Source of the DNA: Alectoria sarmentosa
Lineage: Eukaryota > Ascomycota > Lecanoromycetes > Lecanorales > Parmeliaceae
NCBI GenBank assembly: GCA_009733775.1
Contig: WOGZ01000005.1
Location: forward strand, 186,001 to 250,000
Length of the DNA stretch: 64,000 nt
Direction of reading: 5' to 3'
Shown here: in pieces, positions 11,298 to 22,547 of the stretch
Numbering within the stretch: the stretch's first letter is position 1
Layout: every line of letters starts with the position of its first letter
Made by a program: the position numbers and the translations under genes
The notes under the pieces: generated by a model
Seen by the model: the letters and a program-made list of their open reading frames with translations, nothing else
Told to the model about the DNA's origin: nothing
Databases searched by the model: none

Positions 11298-12129
11298 ATG
11301 AGTGGTCTCGAGAAGAGCTTGTTCAATCTGAAGGTATGCGGCGCCTATGCGGAAGTTGCAGAAAGGTCTGGGGGAAGATTAAACCACTAATCATGTCCTC
11401 TTCTGGAACTAGTTCACAGCAAAGCAACTGAATAGACAAGCCGCCAAAGCGGGCAAAGACGAGACGGCAGAGAAGAACAAGCTCAAGAAGGTTCGCTACC
11501 ATCTGCTCTTCTTGTCCCCGTTTGTTTTATGAATCCCCCCGACAGATCCTTTAACCTGCACCGGCTGACAAGTCACTTTCTACACAGGCAATACAACAAA
11601 ACCACCCAGACATCGCCAAGATCTACGCCCAAAATGCAATACGGAAGCAGAACGAGAAGCTCAACCTCCTACGGCTCGGTTCGAGGATAGATGCAGTGGC
11701 CAGCAGAGTACAGACCGCCGTGACAATGCGGCAAGTCACAGGCAGCATGGCGGGCGTGGTACGAGGGATGGAGGGCGCTATGAAAGCCATGGATTTGGAG
11801 AAGGTGAGGATGGAATGCTCCAATCATCATCTCGATTCGCGGTCTCACGTTTGGCATAGATTTCTGCGGTCATGGACAAGTTTGAAACCCAATTCGAAGA
11901 CCTGGACGTCGCGACTGGCTACTACGAGAACGCCACATCCTCCGCGACAGCTGTCGGGACGCCGCAGGACGATGTCGATAAGCTGATGCACATGGTTGCT
12001 GATGAGGCGGGCGTGGAGCTGGGGGCGGAGATGAAGGCGCCGGAGACGGGGGTGCCGGTTGCGAAGGTTGGGGCGGAGGATGAGAGGGAAGAGGGGCTGG
12101 GGGAGAGGTTGAGGGCGTTGAGGAATTAG
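11298..12129 (+). CDS. DID2: ESCRT-III-associated protein Did2/Vps46 (CHMP1)
   Basis: Four exons (11298..11333, 11413..11490, 11588..11803, 11860..12129) encode 199 residues; yeast Did2 has 204. The N-terminal SNF7 fold is basic (FTAKQLNRQAAKAGKDE) and followed by helices with AIQQNHPDIAKIYAQNAIRKQNE. The acidic C-terminus ends in LGERLRALRN, a clear MIM1 motif that binds the MIT domain of the AAA ATPase Vps4. Did2 recruits and activates Vps4 on endosomal membranes so that ESCRT-III is taken apart during multivesicular body formation. All three introns lie between codons and have consensus ends. The first coding exon holds only 12 codons. Confidence 0.93.
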
Positions 12130-12506
12130 GGTGACTGGCCCTTCTGGTTGAACCGTGGGAGGATCGAGCTGGGCGTTTCAAGGGCTGGATAGTGAAGGCT
12201 CTGGGTATCTGATCGGGAGTAAGAGGTCGCGTCTTGTCGAAGAATGTTGACAGCCCGAGGAGTCTCTACTTCTACGATGCATATGATAGGCTCACAAGAA
12301 TTGGCCAAGACGGACTTGTACTGGAAAAAGAGAACGCGAGCGACTTGCGTCGAGGTATTACTGCGTGGGTCATCCAAGTCTAGATATGGAGTCTATGGAA
12401 CATGACAGCAATGCATAAACTTGGCGTCAGCCCGCCTCTTCGCCCATGTTGTATTCATGCCGTAACTTCGTGGGCCCAAGGCCGTAATCCAGAAAGCAGT
12501 CGAACA
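12130..12506. other. Convergent 3' flank
   Basis: Shared 3' flank between the convergent DID2 and zuotin genes. Nothing else seen. Confidence 0.5.
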
Positions 12507-13971
12507 TCACGTGCCGATAACCTTCAACTCTCCCTCCTTGAGCTTCCCAGCCTCAACAAGCCTCTTCGCCTCCTCGCTCCAGACCTTCCCCACCTCCTCC
12601 GCAACCTTCACTCCGCCAAGCTTGCCCGCCAAGCTAGCCATCTCCTCGGCATCAATCTTGGCCATGACAGCTTCGACATCGTTAAGCACTTGATCGACCC
12701 TCTTGGCGCCAGCTTCCTCTCCAGCAGGGAGCAGGTAGTTGGCGTCTTTCACACTCGACTTCAGCACTCGCTTGTTCTTCTTCACAGCGTTCTTGGCCGC
12801 TTCCTTGACCTTCTTGCCCTCAGCTTTCTCGGCCTTTGAGGCCTCCTCTGCTTCTTTTCGCTGCCGTTCTTTCTCTTCGGCCACTTTCTGCGCATCTTCT
12901 TTTTCTTTCTTCTCCGCCGCTTCCTTCTCCAGCCTCTTCTTATCTTTGCCGGCTCGCTCTTCTTTCTTGAACCGCTTTATACGTTCGTCGCCCGCTAAAC
13001 AGTCGTCCACCAGTTGCCTTAGCCTCGTCGTATCTTCCGTCTTCTTCTTCTTTCTTGCGTTGTTGTTCTTTCTCTCGACGTGCCGCTTCTGATCTCTGTT
13101 CTCATTGTCGTCGGGCACATCCTCATCCTGATATTCGAAAGACCGCCAGCTGTCAAAGTTGTACCAAAAGTTGTAGAATTCCTCCACGTCTTCTTTCTTG
13201 CTCTTGTCGTCTCCCAGTCTTGGGACAGGCTGTGTCTTGCTGAAGCGCCCCTCGGCTACAAAGACAGGACTCCATAGCTTGAAGAAGTTGCCCTTCTGTG
13301 CTTGCTTCTTAGACGGAGGTTCAACATCAGCAGCCTCGTCTACTGAATCAAATTGACGGCGTTTGACAGGGTCGAGGAGAATTTCGGTGGCTTTTTGTAT
13401 GCATTTGAAAAAAGAGTCGTCCTCAGAGGAGCCAGCGGCTGCCTTTTTGTCAGGATGATGGCGGAGGACCTTTTTACGGTGGGCGCGTTTGATCTGGGTT
13501 TCCGTAGCTTTGTAGCGATGCTTGGAGAGGCCGAGGACGGCGTAGTGATCTTGTCCCTGTTAAATGAAAGGCGTCAGTGGTGGCACACTTGCGAGACACT
13601 TGAACGGTGGGGATACCTTCCAGTCTTTTGCGTCACGCTGCAGCATCAGCGGGTCTTCAGGCTCGCTAATTTCTCCAACATCGTCGTCCTCGACTTTTTT
13701 GACGTTCTCTTGAGCCTGGATCCGGTCGTCTTCGGAAAATGTACGTTGGTGGCGCTTCTATTTGAGTGTCAGCTCTCTGAGCAGCGTCATTGTAAAAAGC
13801 GATCAATGGGAGCTGACTTACTCTTCGTGCGTGGGCGAGAAAATGAGGTCCCACAGGTTCAATGTTGCGCTGCGTAGCAGGTGAGAGCTGGCCAATCGAC
13901 TTGAAGTCCTTCTCCCCTGACCAGCCTTGGGGCAGCACAGGTAATGGTAAGGGAAAGTGAACAGCAGCCAT
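12507..13971 (-). CDS. ZUO1: Zuotin, ribosome-associated J-protein (MPP11/DNAJC2)
   Basis: Exons on the minus strand are 13971..13822, 13757..13617 and 13556..12507, for 446 residues (yeast 433). The N-terminus is followed by SEPEDPLMLQRDAKDWK and a J domain starting at GQDHYAVLGLSKHRYKA with HPD at residues 131-133. The UBD/zuotin region (NFFKLWSPVFVAEGRFS, VEEFYNFWYNFDSWRSFEY) comes next, then a long charged helix of K, E and A repeats that contacts the ribosome, and a C-terminal helical bundle. Zuotin with an Hsp70 (Ssz1) forms the RAC complex at the polypeptide exit and stimulates Ssb. Its promoter is shared with the DJ-1-like gene. Confidence 0.95.
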
Positions 13972-14282
13972 ACTGTACTCGATATTATTGACTATTCGTC
14001 CTTGATCTAAGTACAATTCTGGACGATTGGAGGTCGAACTTTTTTCTGAACAGCACCTCGGCACTTTCCGCCGCTAAGATATCTTGGCGTGGAAAGATTG
14101 GCGCTAAGCACGGACACCGGCAGTCGAATTGGTCCGCGGATGCTACTCGTAATCGATTACAAACCTCGACAGTCTCCACGAAATTCCAGCCAGAGTCTGT
14201 GTGTGTGAAAGTCGTCAAAAATTCCTCATCTCTTGCCAAAGGTCTTGCTCCAACTATTGACTTGTACTCTGCATTTTGAAAA
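13972..14282. promoter_or_regulatory. Divergent promoter between zuotin and the DJ-1-like gene
   Basis: 311 bases separate two start codons facing away from each other, so both promoters must lie here. No TATA box stands out. Confidence 0.6.
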
Positions 14283-15092
14283 ATGCCCACGCAGCATCGC
14301 ATCCTTTCGCTCGTGTACGACGAGTTTGAAGCGCTGGATTTCTTTGGTCCTTTGGGCGCCATCGTCCCCCGAAGTGATTATTATACTCTCAAGTTGGTCA
14401 ACATTCACAATCTGGCTGCTCCCGATGGCTTGGAATCCTCCATAGGAAACGGTATTGGCACATTACCCAATCTTTCCTGGGCCGAAGCTCTCAAGGAAGA
14501 GGAGCGATTTGATACCATCTTTATCCCTGGGGGTTCCGGCATGAGGCATGTAGTTAGGGATCCCGTTTTGCTCCAACAAATCGGTCAGCTTGTCGACCGT
14601 GCAGCCAATGTCTTTACCGTTTGCACGGGATCCGTCATTCTCGCTGCCACTGGTCGGCTCGATGGCCGCAAGGCAACAACAAACAAGCGCCTTTACGATG
14701 ATTGCACGCCAAATTGTACGTGCAGTGGTTCACCATAGCTGTCACTTTTCTTTACATTGACCTATCTTTTAGACCCTGGCGTCCAGTGGCAAAGGCGTGC
14801 TCGCTGGGTGCAAGATGGCAAATTTTTGACCTCGTCGGGGGTCACGGCAGGTATCGATGCTGGTTTTGCTTTCCTATCCAACACCTACGTTTCTCCCGAG
14901 GATCGTAAAGCCAACCCCCTTCCACAAAAGGCAAGTGTCAAGGGAGATGCAACGGCTATCCCAGGCTTCAACAAAGAAAAGGCGCTGGGACATGCCCGTT
15001 TTGTTGCATTTGGTTTGGAATACCGATGGCACTCGGATCCTGCCGACGATCCATTCGTCGATTTGCCTCCAAGCATCAACGGTACCGTGTAA
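14283..15092 (+). CDS. DJ-1/PfpI family protein
   Basis: Exons 14283..14715 and 14773..15092 give 250 residues. The class I glutamine-amidotransferase-like fold is seen in FDTIFIPGGSG (residues 76-86) and in the nucleophile elbow FTVCTGSVILAATG with C114. The motif CTGS..LAATG..DGR.ATTNK matches the AraC-type/isonitrile-hydratase branch rather than human DJ-1 itself. Such proteins hydrate isonitriles or act in stress responses; the reaction here is unknown. The 57-bp intron (GTACGT..TTTTAG) joins TPN-Y-PGVQW. A TAA stop follows NGTV. Confidence 0.85.
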
Positions 15093-15566
15093 ATAACTTT
15101 CTCTGAGTTTTCAAAATTCAGTACTATATCAGAACCAGAGTCACTTGAAAGAAATGAAATGATTGTAATTCTCTTTTCTACGTTGCCACAATGTCATCTG
15201 CAAACAACACACTGACAAGAGTATGATGTACCCAAAGAGAGGGGGAGAAAAGATAGACCTGATGACAAATTTGCTGGCAGAGTTCTCGAAGAGAGGTGAC
15301 GAGTCAATTCTCCTCGCACTACCTATTAATCCGTAACACGTTGGCCACGAAAACCGCTGCTTGCCAAAGGATCTAATCAACAGGGAGGAGAGGGTACCAT
15401 CGCCCACGGCATAAGATAATAAAACTTGGCTACTACATCCGCATCAGTGCTTGGAGGTGTCTTGGTAGGTCCGCGCTATCTATAAACGAAGGTGACGTGT
15501 GTGTGACACACGAGTGTCATCAGTATTGCCATACACATCGGCAAAACTCTGCTGTGCCGAAGCTGC
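15093..15566. other. Intergenic region
   Basis: 3' flank of the DJ-1-like gene. No supported feature. Confidence 0.5.
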
Positions 15567-16173
15567 TCAACCGAGTGCGCCACGCCTGAAGACGGCATCA
15601 AGGCCAATCGAGCCGACGAGGTTCTGCAGGTCTGCTGTAGCCGAAAAAGAATCGTTCTCGGGAGGAGATCGAGGAGGAGGAGGAGGAGGAAAGTCCAAGA
15701 ATTGCCAAGAGTTGCAGCTCGGGTCATGGGAGAGCACTGGTAACACGGCAAGGTCTTGGGAGCCATCAGTAGCAGTTGGTAAAGACATAAACTCGTCTAG
15801 AGCGGAAAACGAGTTTAAACTTGCTTGTTCCATTGCTGCTGCTGCTGCTGCGTTCTTGTTTGACTGTTCTAGATCAATTCATGCATATTCCTTTCGTCTG
15901 ATGTTTGCACACAGGTTTGCTACGTAGTCCTTTCTTAGCCATGTGGTCTTATACCCATGGACCCCCCCAGATAGATCCTACATGCTTCCTATCATTCACC
16001 ACTGCACCTGTTGAGATGAGATTTTTGGCGTTTCCTTGAAGAGCCTCCAAGCATGAAAAAGATCATTCACAACGTCAATATCGCATCAAGAGCCAGCATA
16101 CACATGGTTCCGTTTTGTCACACTTGAGCTTGGATGCTTTACATCGAGAACGGGACAGAGTGACTTTGCGCAT
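15567..16173 (-). pseudogene. Zn2Cys6 transcription factor relic
   Basis: On the minus strand a frame starting at ATG 16173 reads RSRCKASKLKCDKTEPC, the core of a fungal Zn2Cys6 binuclear cluster. The first of the six cysteines is replaced by arginine (CGT). Right after EPC there is a donor-like GTATGC, where many zinc-cluster genes have an intron, but no acceptor restores a full cluster. A later open frame at 15833..15567 (alanine run, Ser/Pro-rich, six prolines in a row) could be its C-terminal activation region. Neither part is a complete gene. This could also be one gene with exons I cannot join. Confidence 0.4.
15670..15690. repeat. (GAG)n tract
   Basis: Seven GAG/GGA triplets; read on the minus strand they encode the proline run of the frame at 15567-15833. 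Confidence 0.85.
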
Positions 16174-16565
16174 GCCAGGTTCCGAGCCTGAGAAAGCCTT
16201 GGTGCTGGCGTCCCCATTCTTTGCACTACGATCCACCATTGTTGGTGGCAAGATGGGAAGTATTGCCCTACTAGCGCTATGTATGAAGCATTCTCAGATT
16301 CTGTCACTGCGGGTGCGGCCTTCCTAGTTGCCCGCTCGTGCAGCGCTAAGCAAGGTTCTGCTATACTAGCTAGAAAATATTCTTGGCGAGTCTTCCTTGC
16401 AAGGCGTTGGGAGCGAGGACTCAGGAGTTGCTCATAAAAATCATCGCGTACAGCATCTCCCAGGCTGCACATTGCCTCTCCATTGGCCTCTTCCAAACTT
16501 CGGTCACCATTTCTATGTTGCGTCTAAGCTAAAGGTCTTAACTTGGAAGCTCTCCTTCACCGCCA
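16174..16565. other. Region upstream of MZM1
   Basis: A minus-strand frame (16496..16086) of ordinary composition overlaps this stretch but resembles no family. It lies head to head with MZM1, so the promoter of the latter must be here. Confidence 0.4.
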
Positions 16566-17109
16566 ATGGCGCTGGCGGCTTACCGTCATGTTCTTCGATC
16601 CACCCGTGTTGCGTTTGAGGGTACTTGTTCCAATCCCTACAGTCGTGACCTCCGGGACTCGAACTCCAGTGGTAGACGTCTAATTCGTGCAACATCTCTC
16701 TAGGTGACCTTCGGATACTCTCGGCTGCTCGTGTCGAAGCGCGCTCGAAGTTCGATCAGAATCGCTTCCTTTCCCCTTCCAGCACCGAGGCTGAGCAAAA
16801 GGTGCGCGAAGCGAAGGAGGTGGCGCGTATATTGAGGCAAAATGTTGTTCAGGGAGAAGAGGTCACCGGGTCTAATACTAGTGACCAACGATTTCGTGCG
16901 TAAATCCTACATGCCCGGCTTAAGCGCCATTCTGTGGAGTCAGGGCATTTCATGGCCAGAGTCCGGAGGGTTTGTCGTATATGCTAACAGAAAGGGGCTG
17001 TGCAGAACTACGAATACACGAGGACATCGAGCGGGGCAACAATGACTCAATCAAAGAGGGGTCAAGTTTAGCAGCGGCTGCAACAGGATTTTGTGGTGGA
17101 GCAAGATGA
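16566..17109 (+). CDS. MZM1: Mitochondrial zinc maintenance protein 1 (LYR-motif)
   Basis: Three short exons (16566..16620, 16704..16895, 17006..17109) give 116 residues, the usual size for this family. The N-terminus MALAAYRHVLRSTRVAFE contains the LYR-type motif (AYR, residues 5-7). The middle reads GDLRILSAARVEARSKF and AKEVARILRQNVVQGE, and the end LRIHEDIERGDND..KEGSSLAAA. Mzm1 is a matrix chaperone that holds the Rieske iron-sulfur protein before its insertion into complex III. Introns are 83 and 110 bp with GT..AG ends, and all phases agree. No exon is long enough to stand out on its own. Confidence 0.92.
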
Positions 17110-18180
17110 CCCTCGAATTGGCTTTGGGGATACAAGCGTATTCGCCTTTATGAGAGATCTTTGAGATATTGGGATCAGGTTTGTGCCCAATCAGATGCTG
17201 GACCCACCCACCAAAGAGGCTTGCGATTTGTTTCAGACCCTTCATCACAAGATTTTATAATAAAGCTCTGCTCGGCTGGAAGCAAATGCCTGAGCTCGAC
17301 GTGCGCTTGATGTGGCTCTTTGAGGACGCTTTCATCATAGGTAGCAGAACCACAATCCAAGACTGCTCGGCCCCTGCGTTCGAGGTCCTACCCATTGCGA
17401 ACCAACCATTTTTTGGGATCTCAGAGTTGGCTCAAAATTCGTCTTCAGGGTCTAAAACCGCAATACAAGCTTATCAGATTGGAAGCGGTGCGCATCTCGA
17501 ATGGCGCCCTGTTTGCCTTAAAACTCGTCTCGCAACGGAGTGCTGAACACGACAGGCAGAAACGGAAGACAAAGCCTCCTCGGCAGATGGACTACCCAGA
17601 TCCATACAATTCAACAATCGACTGAACAATGGTCAATGCGTTCAAAATAATAAGTTGTCATTGATATGCGCATATATCAACATCATCTGAGACCGTCAGA
17701 CATTTACCCCAGATATTCATCCTTGAGGATTTACTTCCAGGATTAAGGCAGCCATCAGCAGCTAGACCTTCGATGCAGTATCTCCAGGAGTCTTGCAGCA
17801 TACCGAGGGTTTCTCGCCGCCTGGGATTTCTAGCTTGCGGTACCACTCTGGCGCATTCTGCGGCCTCATAAGCGTACGCGACAGAACTTCTCAACCTGCA
17901 GGACGCCCCAGTGTTGAAACATTCATTGGCTTATATTACTGGAACGCACAACTCAAAGCATGTGCTGAGTGTTTGGGCTGACTTCATGACCCGGTTTTCA
18001 ATATTAGGTCGCGTGGCGATCAATGTACTCCACTGGGTCCCTCTCATCTCCCAAATTCACTTGTCAGCCTCGTCCTAGCCACCATGGACGAACGTATTTG
18101 GGGGAGCCTCTCTGCCAATGATCGAGGCGTCTCACCAATTGTCTCCCTCATCTGCCTTGTTCTTGAATCCCTCTCAAAAA
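17110..18180. other. Intergenic region
   Basis: Several short frames on both strands, none with a recognisable family. An 18084 ATG opens a short frame overlapping the following membrane-protein copy but out of its frame. Confidence 0.45.
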
Positions 18181-18748
18181 ATGTCATCCTCAGCAGCGTC
18201 GAACCAATCTCAAATCATTACCAACATAGCCTTTGGCATTGCAGCCACATTCATAAGCATCATCACGGTGTGGCAAGGTCATCGGGCTTGGCGGCTGTGG
18301 CAGGAACACTGCTGCCGTCAGCAGACTACCTTTCCAGGTCCCCACCCGCAAGTTTCCACTGTGATAGACGATACTCATACGGCATTTAGACATCGAGCTT
18401 GGCTCAAGACCCTCTGCTCCGGCGATCACGAGACTTGAAGAGCCTGAGAATGGATGTTCCCAAAGCCATCTCACCGGCAGAACATCAACGCCGAAGATGT
18501 CGAACGCAGGAAGCGACATTCCACACTCCCCCAAAGATTTCGAGTCTCTTGAAGCCACCTCGCCTCTGGATCTTCTTTCCACTATACCTTGGGAAGAGGA
18601 CATCACAATCTCTGGAGCCTTCCCATGTCCATTCAGACGGTCCCTGCCTGGCTCGCGTTCAGAAGCCGAGCTCAGTATGCCCGCCAAGCCTACCTTGCTA
18701 CGAAATTCAAGGAGCCTCGAGGCCGTTCCGCAGCTCAGTCTCAACTGA
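18181..18748 (+). pseudogene. Small single-span membrane protein, copy 1 (frameshifted)
   Basis: The first frame (18181..18438) reads MSSSAASNQSQIITN, then a 19-residue membrane span and TVWQGHRAWRLWQEH, nearly the same as the intact copy at 21352. Around 18388, after THTAF, one extra base moves the matching frame: DIELGSRPSAPAITRLEEP continues in the next phase and runs to 18748, in place of the copy-2 segment HRVDAELGLQSF.. . The C-terminal GYWQAVRKAF of copy 2 is absent. The gene is therefore probably dead or makes a short 85-residue product. Confidence 0.65.
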
Positions 18749-21351
18749 TATGGCGATAAATTGCTCCGCTTGGACGGCTCTTTTGATTTCTTTCTGGACG
18801 AATGGTGTTTCATGATATCTTGGGAGCTTTTTACGAGCCTACTGGCCATGATGGATTACGAAAAATGCATTGGAAATGTGATTACGAGACATGCATTGGA
18901 AATGTTGTTGATAAGATTTCACGGCAGGCATGGGGTTTTCTTGTCTTCCTCCGCTTTGCAGCTCGATTGCGGCCGCTTACTCTTGGACGGCAGCCTTTTT
19001 ATTGCCATTCGGGGCGCAAGAATCCTTTCTTTCTTCCCCCGGAGCAATATCGAATCAAAATGAGTATACAAAAATGATCGTCAAACAGTGCTTGTGATAC
19101 AGATTCAATTCTCGATGAGTCAAGGACGCAGTCTCAATTTCAACTGTTCTTCAGATCTCCGTCATTTTTCCTCTCTTATCTGCATTGTACTTGAGTTGAC
19201 CGGACTCAAATATGTCCCTGTTCCACTCGCGGTTGTTCCTCTAGCTGCTTTGTTTGACACTCAAATCTGCCCGTTAGCCGCAGATACGCTGTCAGAAGGT
19301 TTGGCTGTTCGAGGCGCTGAACAGTCTTGTTCTCACGTCAATTGGCGGCGTAGAACCTGGAAAATGTATAATAACTCTAGAACGGCTGAGATTATGACAC
19401 AAACAACTTTGGGGTCCGCGGTTCTCATCATTGTAAAGTCTTGTTATTCTGTCACTCAGACTTATAATCGAAATCCTGTTGTTCAAAGACTTGATTTTGC
19501 AATTGGAGCGGTGTTCCGAGTGAAGTTCGGGACGAGAAATTTTGCACGCAGCCTGCCCATCCATGGGATGGGGCTCCAACGCCACCTACTCTAAGCCTGT
19601 TCGATGTAGGCAGGACGTTCTGTCGACAGAGAAGACGACAATCGCGTTGAATACATTTCAGCATGAATAAGCGATGAATTGTACGAGCATCAAATTAGCG
19701 TGTGCAGAAGACTCTGGAATGCTTGGCACTGAGAAAACCACACACGATCAGGTCAATGAGTATGACATATGGTGAGACATTGTAGGTATTTGAATAAATA
19801 TCCTCGATATTGCGATTTTAAGGCCATCAGAATTATCTGGAAATCTACAATATTGATGATAAGATAAGGGGTTCAAGATTTGAAGCTGCCAAGGAGCCAG
19901 AGTTTTCTGCACACGGCAAAAGCCCGAGCAACCAAATTACATGGAGTACACCACGTTGTACTTCCCCCTTCTAACATCACCCTATTTTCCCGGCTGGCTG
20001 TCGACTGGCTGTATAATTTGAAATCATCCACGTGACGTGAGTATTATGAGCTCTCCTCAGGTACTTGGTGGCTCGCGTGTGTCGAAATAATAATAAGGCG
20101 CATCAACTCAACAGTTGGGGCAACTATCAAACCGTCAGAAAGTGTCAATGAGGCAACCCGAGAAGGAACGACAGTCTGGATGAACGGTGCATCTTAACAG
20201 CGACGTCCATAAAGCCATTATTTTGCACCTGAGACCGAGTCATTGGGATATGTACCTACCTTACGTTGGAAATGTGCTAGTCATCCACTTGTGCTACCGT
20301 CGTGGTATCTTCCGGTTGAATATAAAGCTTCCCACTAATTCGGTGGGGATCGAGGGAAACAGTGAAAAGGGTACTTGGTAGAGCCTGGGTAATAATGGAA
20401 GTCTGTGCGGCTAGAACAATCCCAGCCAAGTCATCTTTGAACCATCGAGGTGGGCTATTTTCCCCCTTGGATCGGGTGGCGGGCACGTGGAGAACACAGT
20501 CTCAGCCAAGGCATCCTTCTGGGTGGTTTTTCCTCTTCCTGCTTCCTACCCTTCCCATTCTCCCGGAGCCATCCCCACACGGGCCACGCGAAGGGGGCCA
20601 CCCCAGTCGAATCAATGTAAGTATGAGCTAGAGAATAAGCAAGAAGCACCGCAACACCGTTGTACCAGCGCCGTTAGGAATCGAATCGAATACAAAGTAC
20701 ATACCCCCACAATCAGAGCCCACCTGCCGAAATTTCCAAACGATCAGATGGATTTTGATGACTGGCGGATGTGGATGGAAATAGAGACCCTCAGCCCTAC
20801 CAAAGGGATTTCAATTGGGCGCGGCCGCGCTGATGGCTGATAAAGTCAGAGAGGCTGTCAAGGGCAGGCAGAGGGAAAAGCCGCACGATTTGCGTGGCAA
20901 AAGGGCGCTATGGCCCGAACAATGGTCAATCGGGTCTTTCTTTCTACTTCACCTTTGTGTGCGTGGGACAAAGGGTGATATGAAGGTGCATTTTTATTCC
21001 TTTTTCCCACCCCGTCACACAGAAAATAGAAAACAGCTACACGCCCGCCCTCGGCTCCGGAGCCGTGGCTTGGTACATTTTTAGCGCGCTCATTGATTAA
21101 ATCTCTTTACTAAGTGGCCAAGGCTGGCTTAGTCGCTCAGCATCTGCTGTCCCTGAACGGTGACGCTGCAATGTTGCACCTCAAAGTCAAGTTGCTACCC
21201 TTACCCACACAATCCTGCTATAAGATGGCCGAATCTCCCTCCAAAAATGCCGCCTCAGTTCCCCTACTCTGTCTACAGTCTCTTCATTGCCTGATATATT
21301 GTGGAGTCGCCTCTTTCTGTATCTTCTCACCGCAATAATTGGCCCGTCAGC
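18749..21351. other. Gene-poor stretch
   Basis: About 2.6 kb without a supported gene. At 18860-18910 the words ATGCATTGGAAATGT are directly repeated about 28 bases apart. Frames at 19088-19594, 20487-20840 and 20815-21084 have no family signal. Confidence 0.45.
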
Positions 21352-22011
21352 ATGTCTTCCTCAGCCTCGTCCAACTCCACCCAGATTATCATCAATGTCG
21401 TCTTTGGAATCACTGCCACAGCCATCAGCATTGTGACCGTATGGCAAGGTCACAGAGTATGGAAGATGTGGCGTGAACACGCTCATGGTCAAGAGAATCT
21501 GGCTCCTGGTATTGATCAACTTGTCCATGTTCAAAAGTCGCCCTTTACTCACAGCCACCGAGTAGACGCCGAGCTCGGCCTCCAGTCGTTCCGATCCACG
21601 CCTACGAGCCTCGAGGCTCCAGACCGTGAAGAATTTGGCGCAACCTCAGCTCCGTCGCCAAACCAAGTTGGAGGAGTTGCTGAGTCCGACCACACCTTTG
21701 TGTCCGCACAAAGCCTCGAGCTTCAGCCCACTTTATCGACGACTGTCGACGCCGAGACAAGTCTCGGCCCAGCCTTGGTCCAAGGAGTACGGAGTAATAG
21801 CAATCAAATTCCCGGAGTCCATACTGAGGGTGCACATTCTGCCTGGACGGATATGGAACGTCGAGAGCTCCGTCCTATCGCCGACGACAATCCCTGGCCC
21901 GAGCACGAGGCACAAGCTGGACGGGAAGAGCGTCTTGCCACGGCTCAGAAGCCGCTTGTCAGTGTTGGATGGGGATATTGGCAAGCTGTTCGAAAGGCTT
22001 TCCACCAATAG
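21352..22011 (+). CDS. Small single-span membrane protein, copy 2
   Basis: A single exon of 219 residues. The N-terminus MSSSASSNSTQI leads into one hydrophobic helix (about residues 10-30, IIINVVFGITATAISIVTV), followed by a basic-aromatic WQGHRVWKMWREH juxtamembrane segment. The rest is a long polar, probably disordered tail ending in GWGYWQAVRKAFHQ. There is no cleavable signal; a short N-terminal, positive-inside topology is likely with the tail in the cytosol. The same N-terminal block occurs 3.2 kb upstream in copy 1, so the pair arose by duplication. Function unknown. The family looks fungal and restricted. Confidence 0.75.
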   Translation: MSSSASSNSTQIIINVVFGITATAISIVTVWQGHRVWKMWREHAHGQENLAPGIDQLVHVQKSPFTHSHRVDAELGLQSFRSTPTSLEAPDREEFGATSAPSPNQVGGVAESDHTFVSAQSLELQPTLSTTVDAETSLGPALVQGVRSNSNQIPGVHTEGAHSAWTDMERRELRPIADDNPWPEHEAQAGREERLATAQKPLVSVGWGYWQAVRKAFHQ

Positions 22012-22547
22012 ATAAATATAGAGTACGGAGTGCAGGCGACATGGGAGGTCAAACAGGCGCTTTTGTCAATCGATGTGGAACATGGTTCATACCAATGACA
22101 ACTGTCTACGATCAAGGCTCGATTCCTTGATGTGTCGACTCTTTCACTTCTCCATGAGCTTTGTAGACGTACCGTATTGAGCTTTACCTCCTCATCTAAA
22201 CCTCCGGCTTCTAGCCCTCATCCCGCCGTTTCCCGAACTTCACTCAAATCATCAATCCACATCCACATCTGTGTCTGTATTTACTGCACGATTTCCTCAA
22301 CGTATCGACATTTCCGCCTCTCTGAGACCCATGTATACGTAGTTTAGGGAATCGACCATCCGTTCATGTCGACTGTTTGGAGCTTCTCAACCTCCACACC
22401 AGCAGCGTTTGCGCATCGCCAACCGGCGTTCAAGAACCTGTCCCCAGTGACCAAAGCTATGGGTCCAACTTATCCAGAATTTACAATCTCAACCCCTCAG
22501 TAAAGGACCAATCAATCATCCAACTTTCCCTCCTCCAAATCTTCACA
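22012..22547. other. Intergenic region
   Basis: Promoter of the following gene. An in-frame extension back to 22377 has no ATG in good context and a different base composition. Confidence 0.5.

Noticed and set aside
16630..16695. T-arm-like GTTCGAGTCCC on the minus strand inside the MZM1 intron
   Set aside because: The T stem has mismatches and no D arm, anticodon arm or acceptor stem is found; the segment is explained as intron.
18190..18849. 219-codon minus-strand frame over the membrane-protein copy 1
   Set aside because: Antisense shadow. The plus strand matches the paralogue at 21352.
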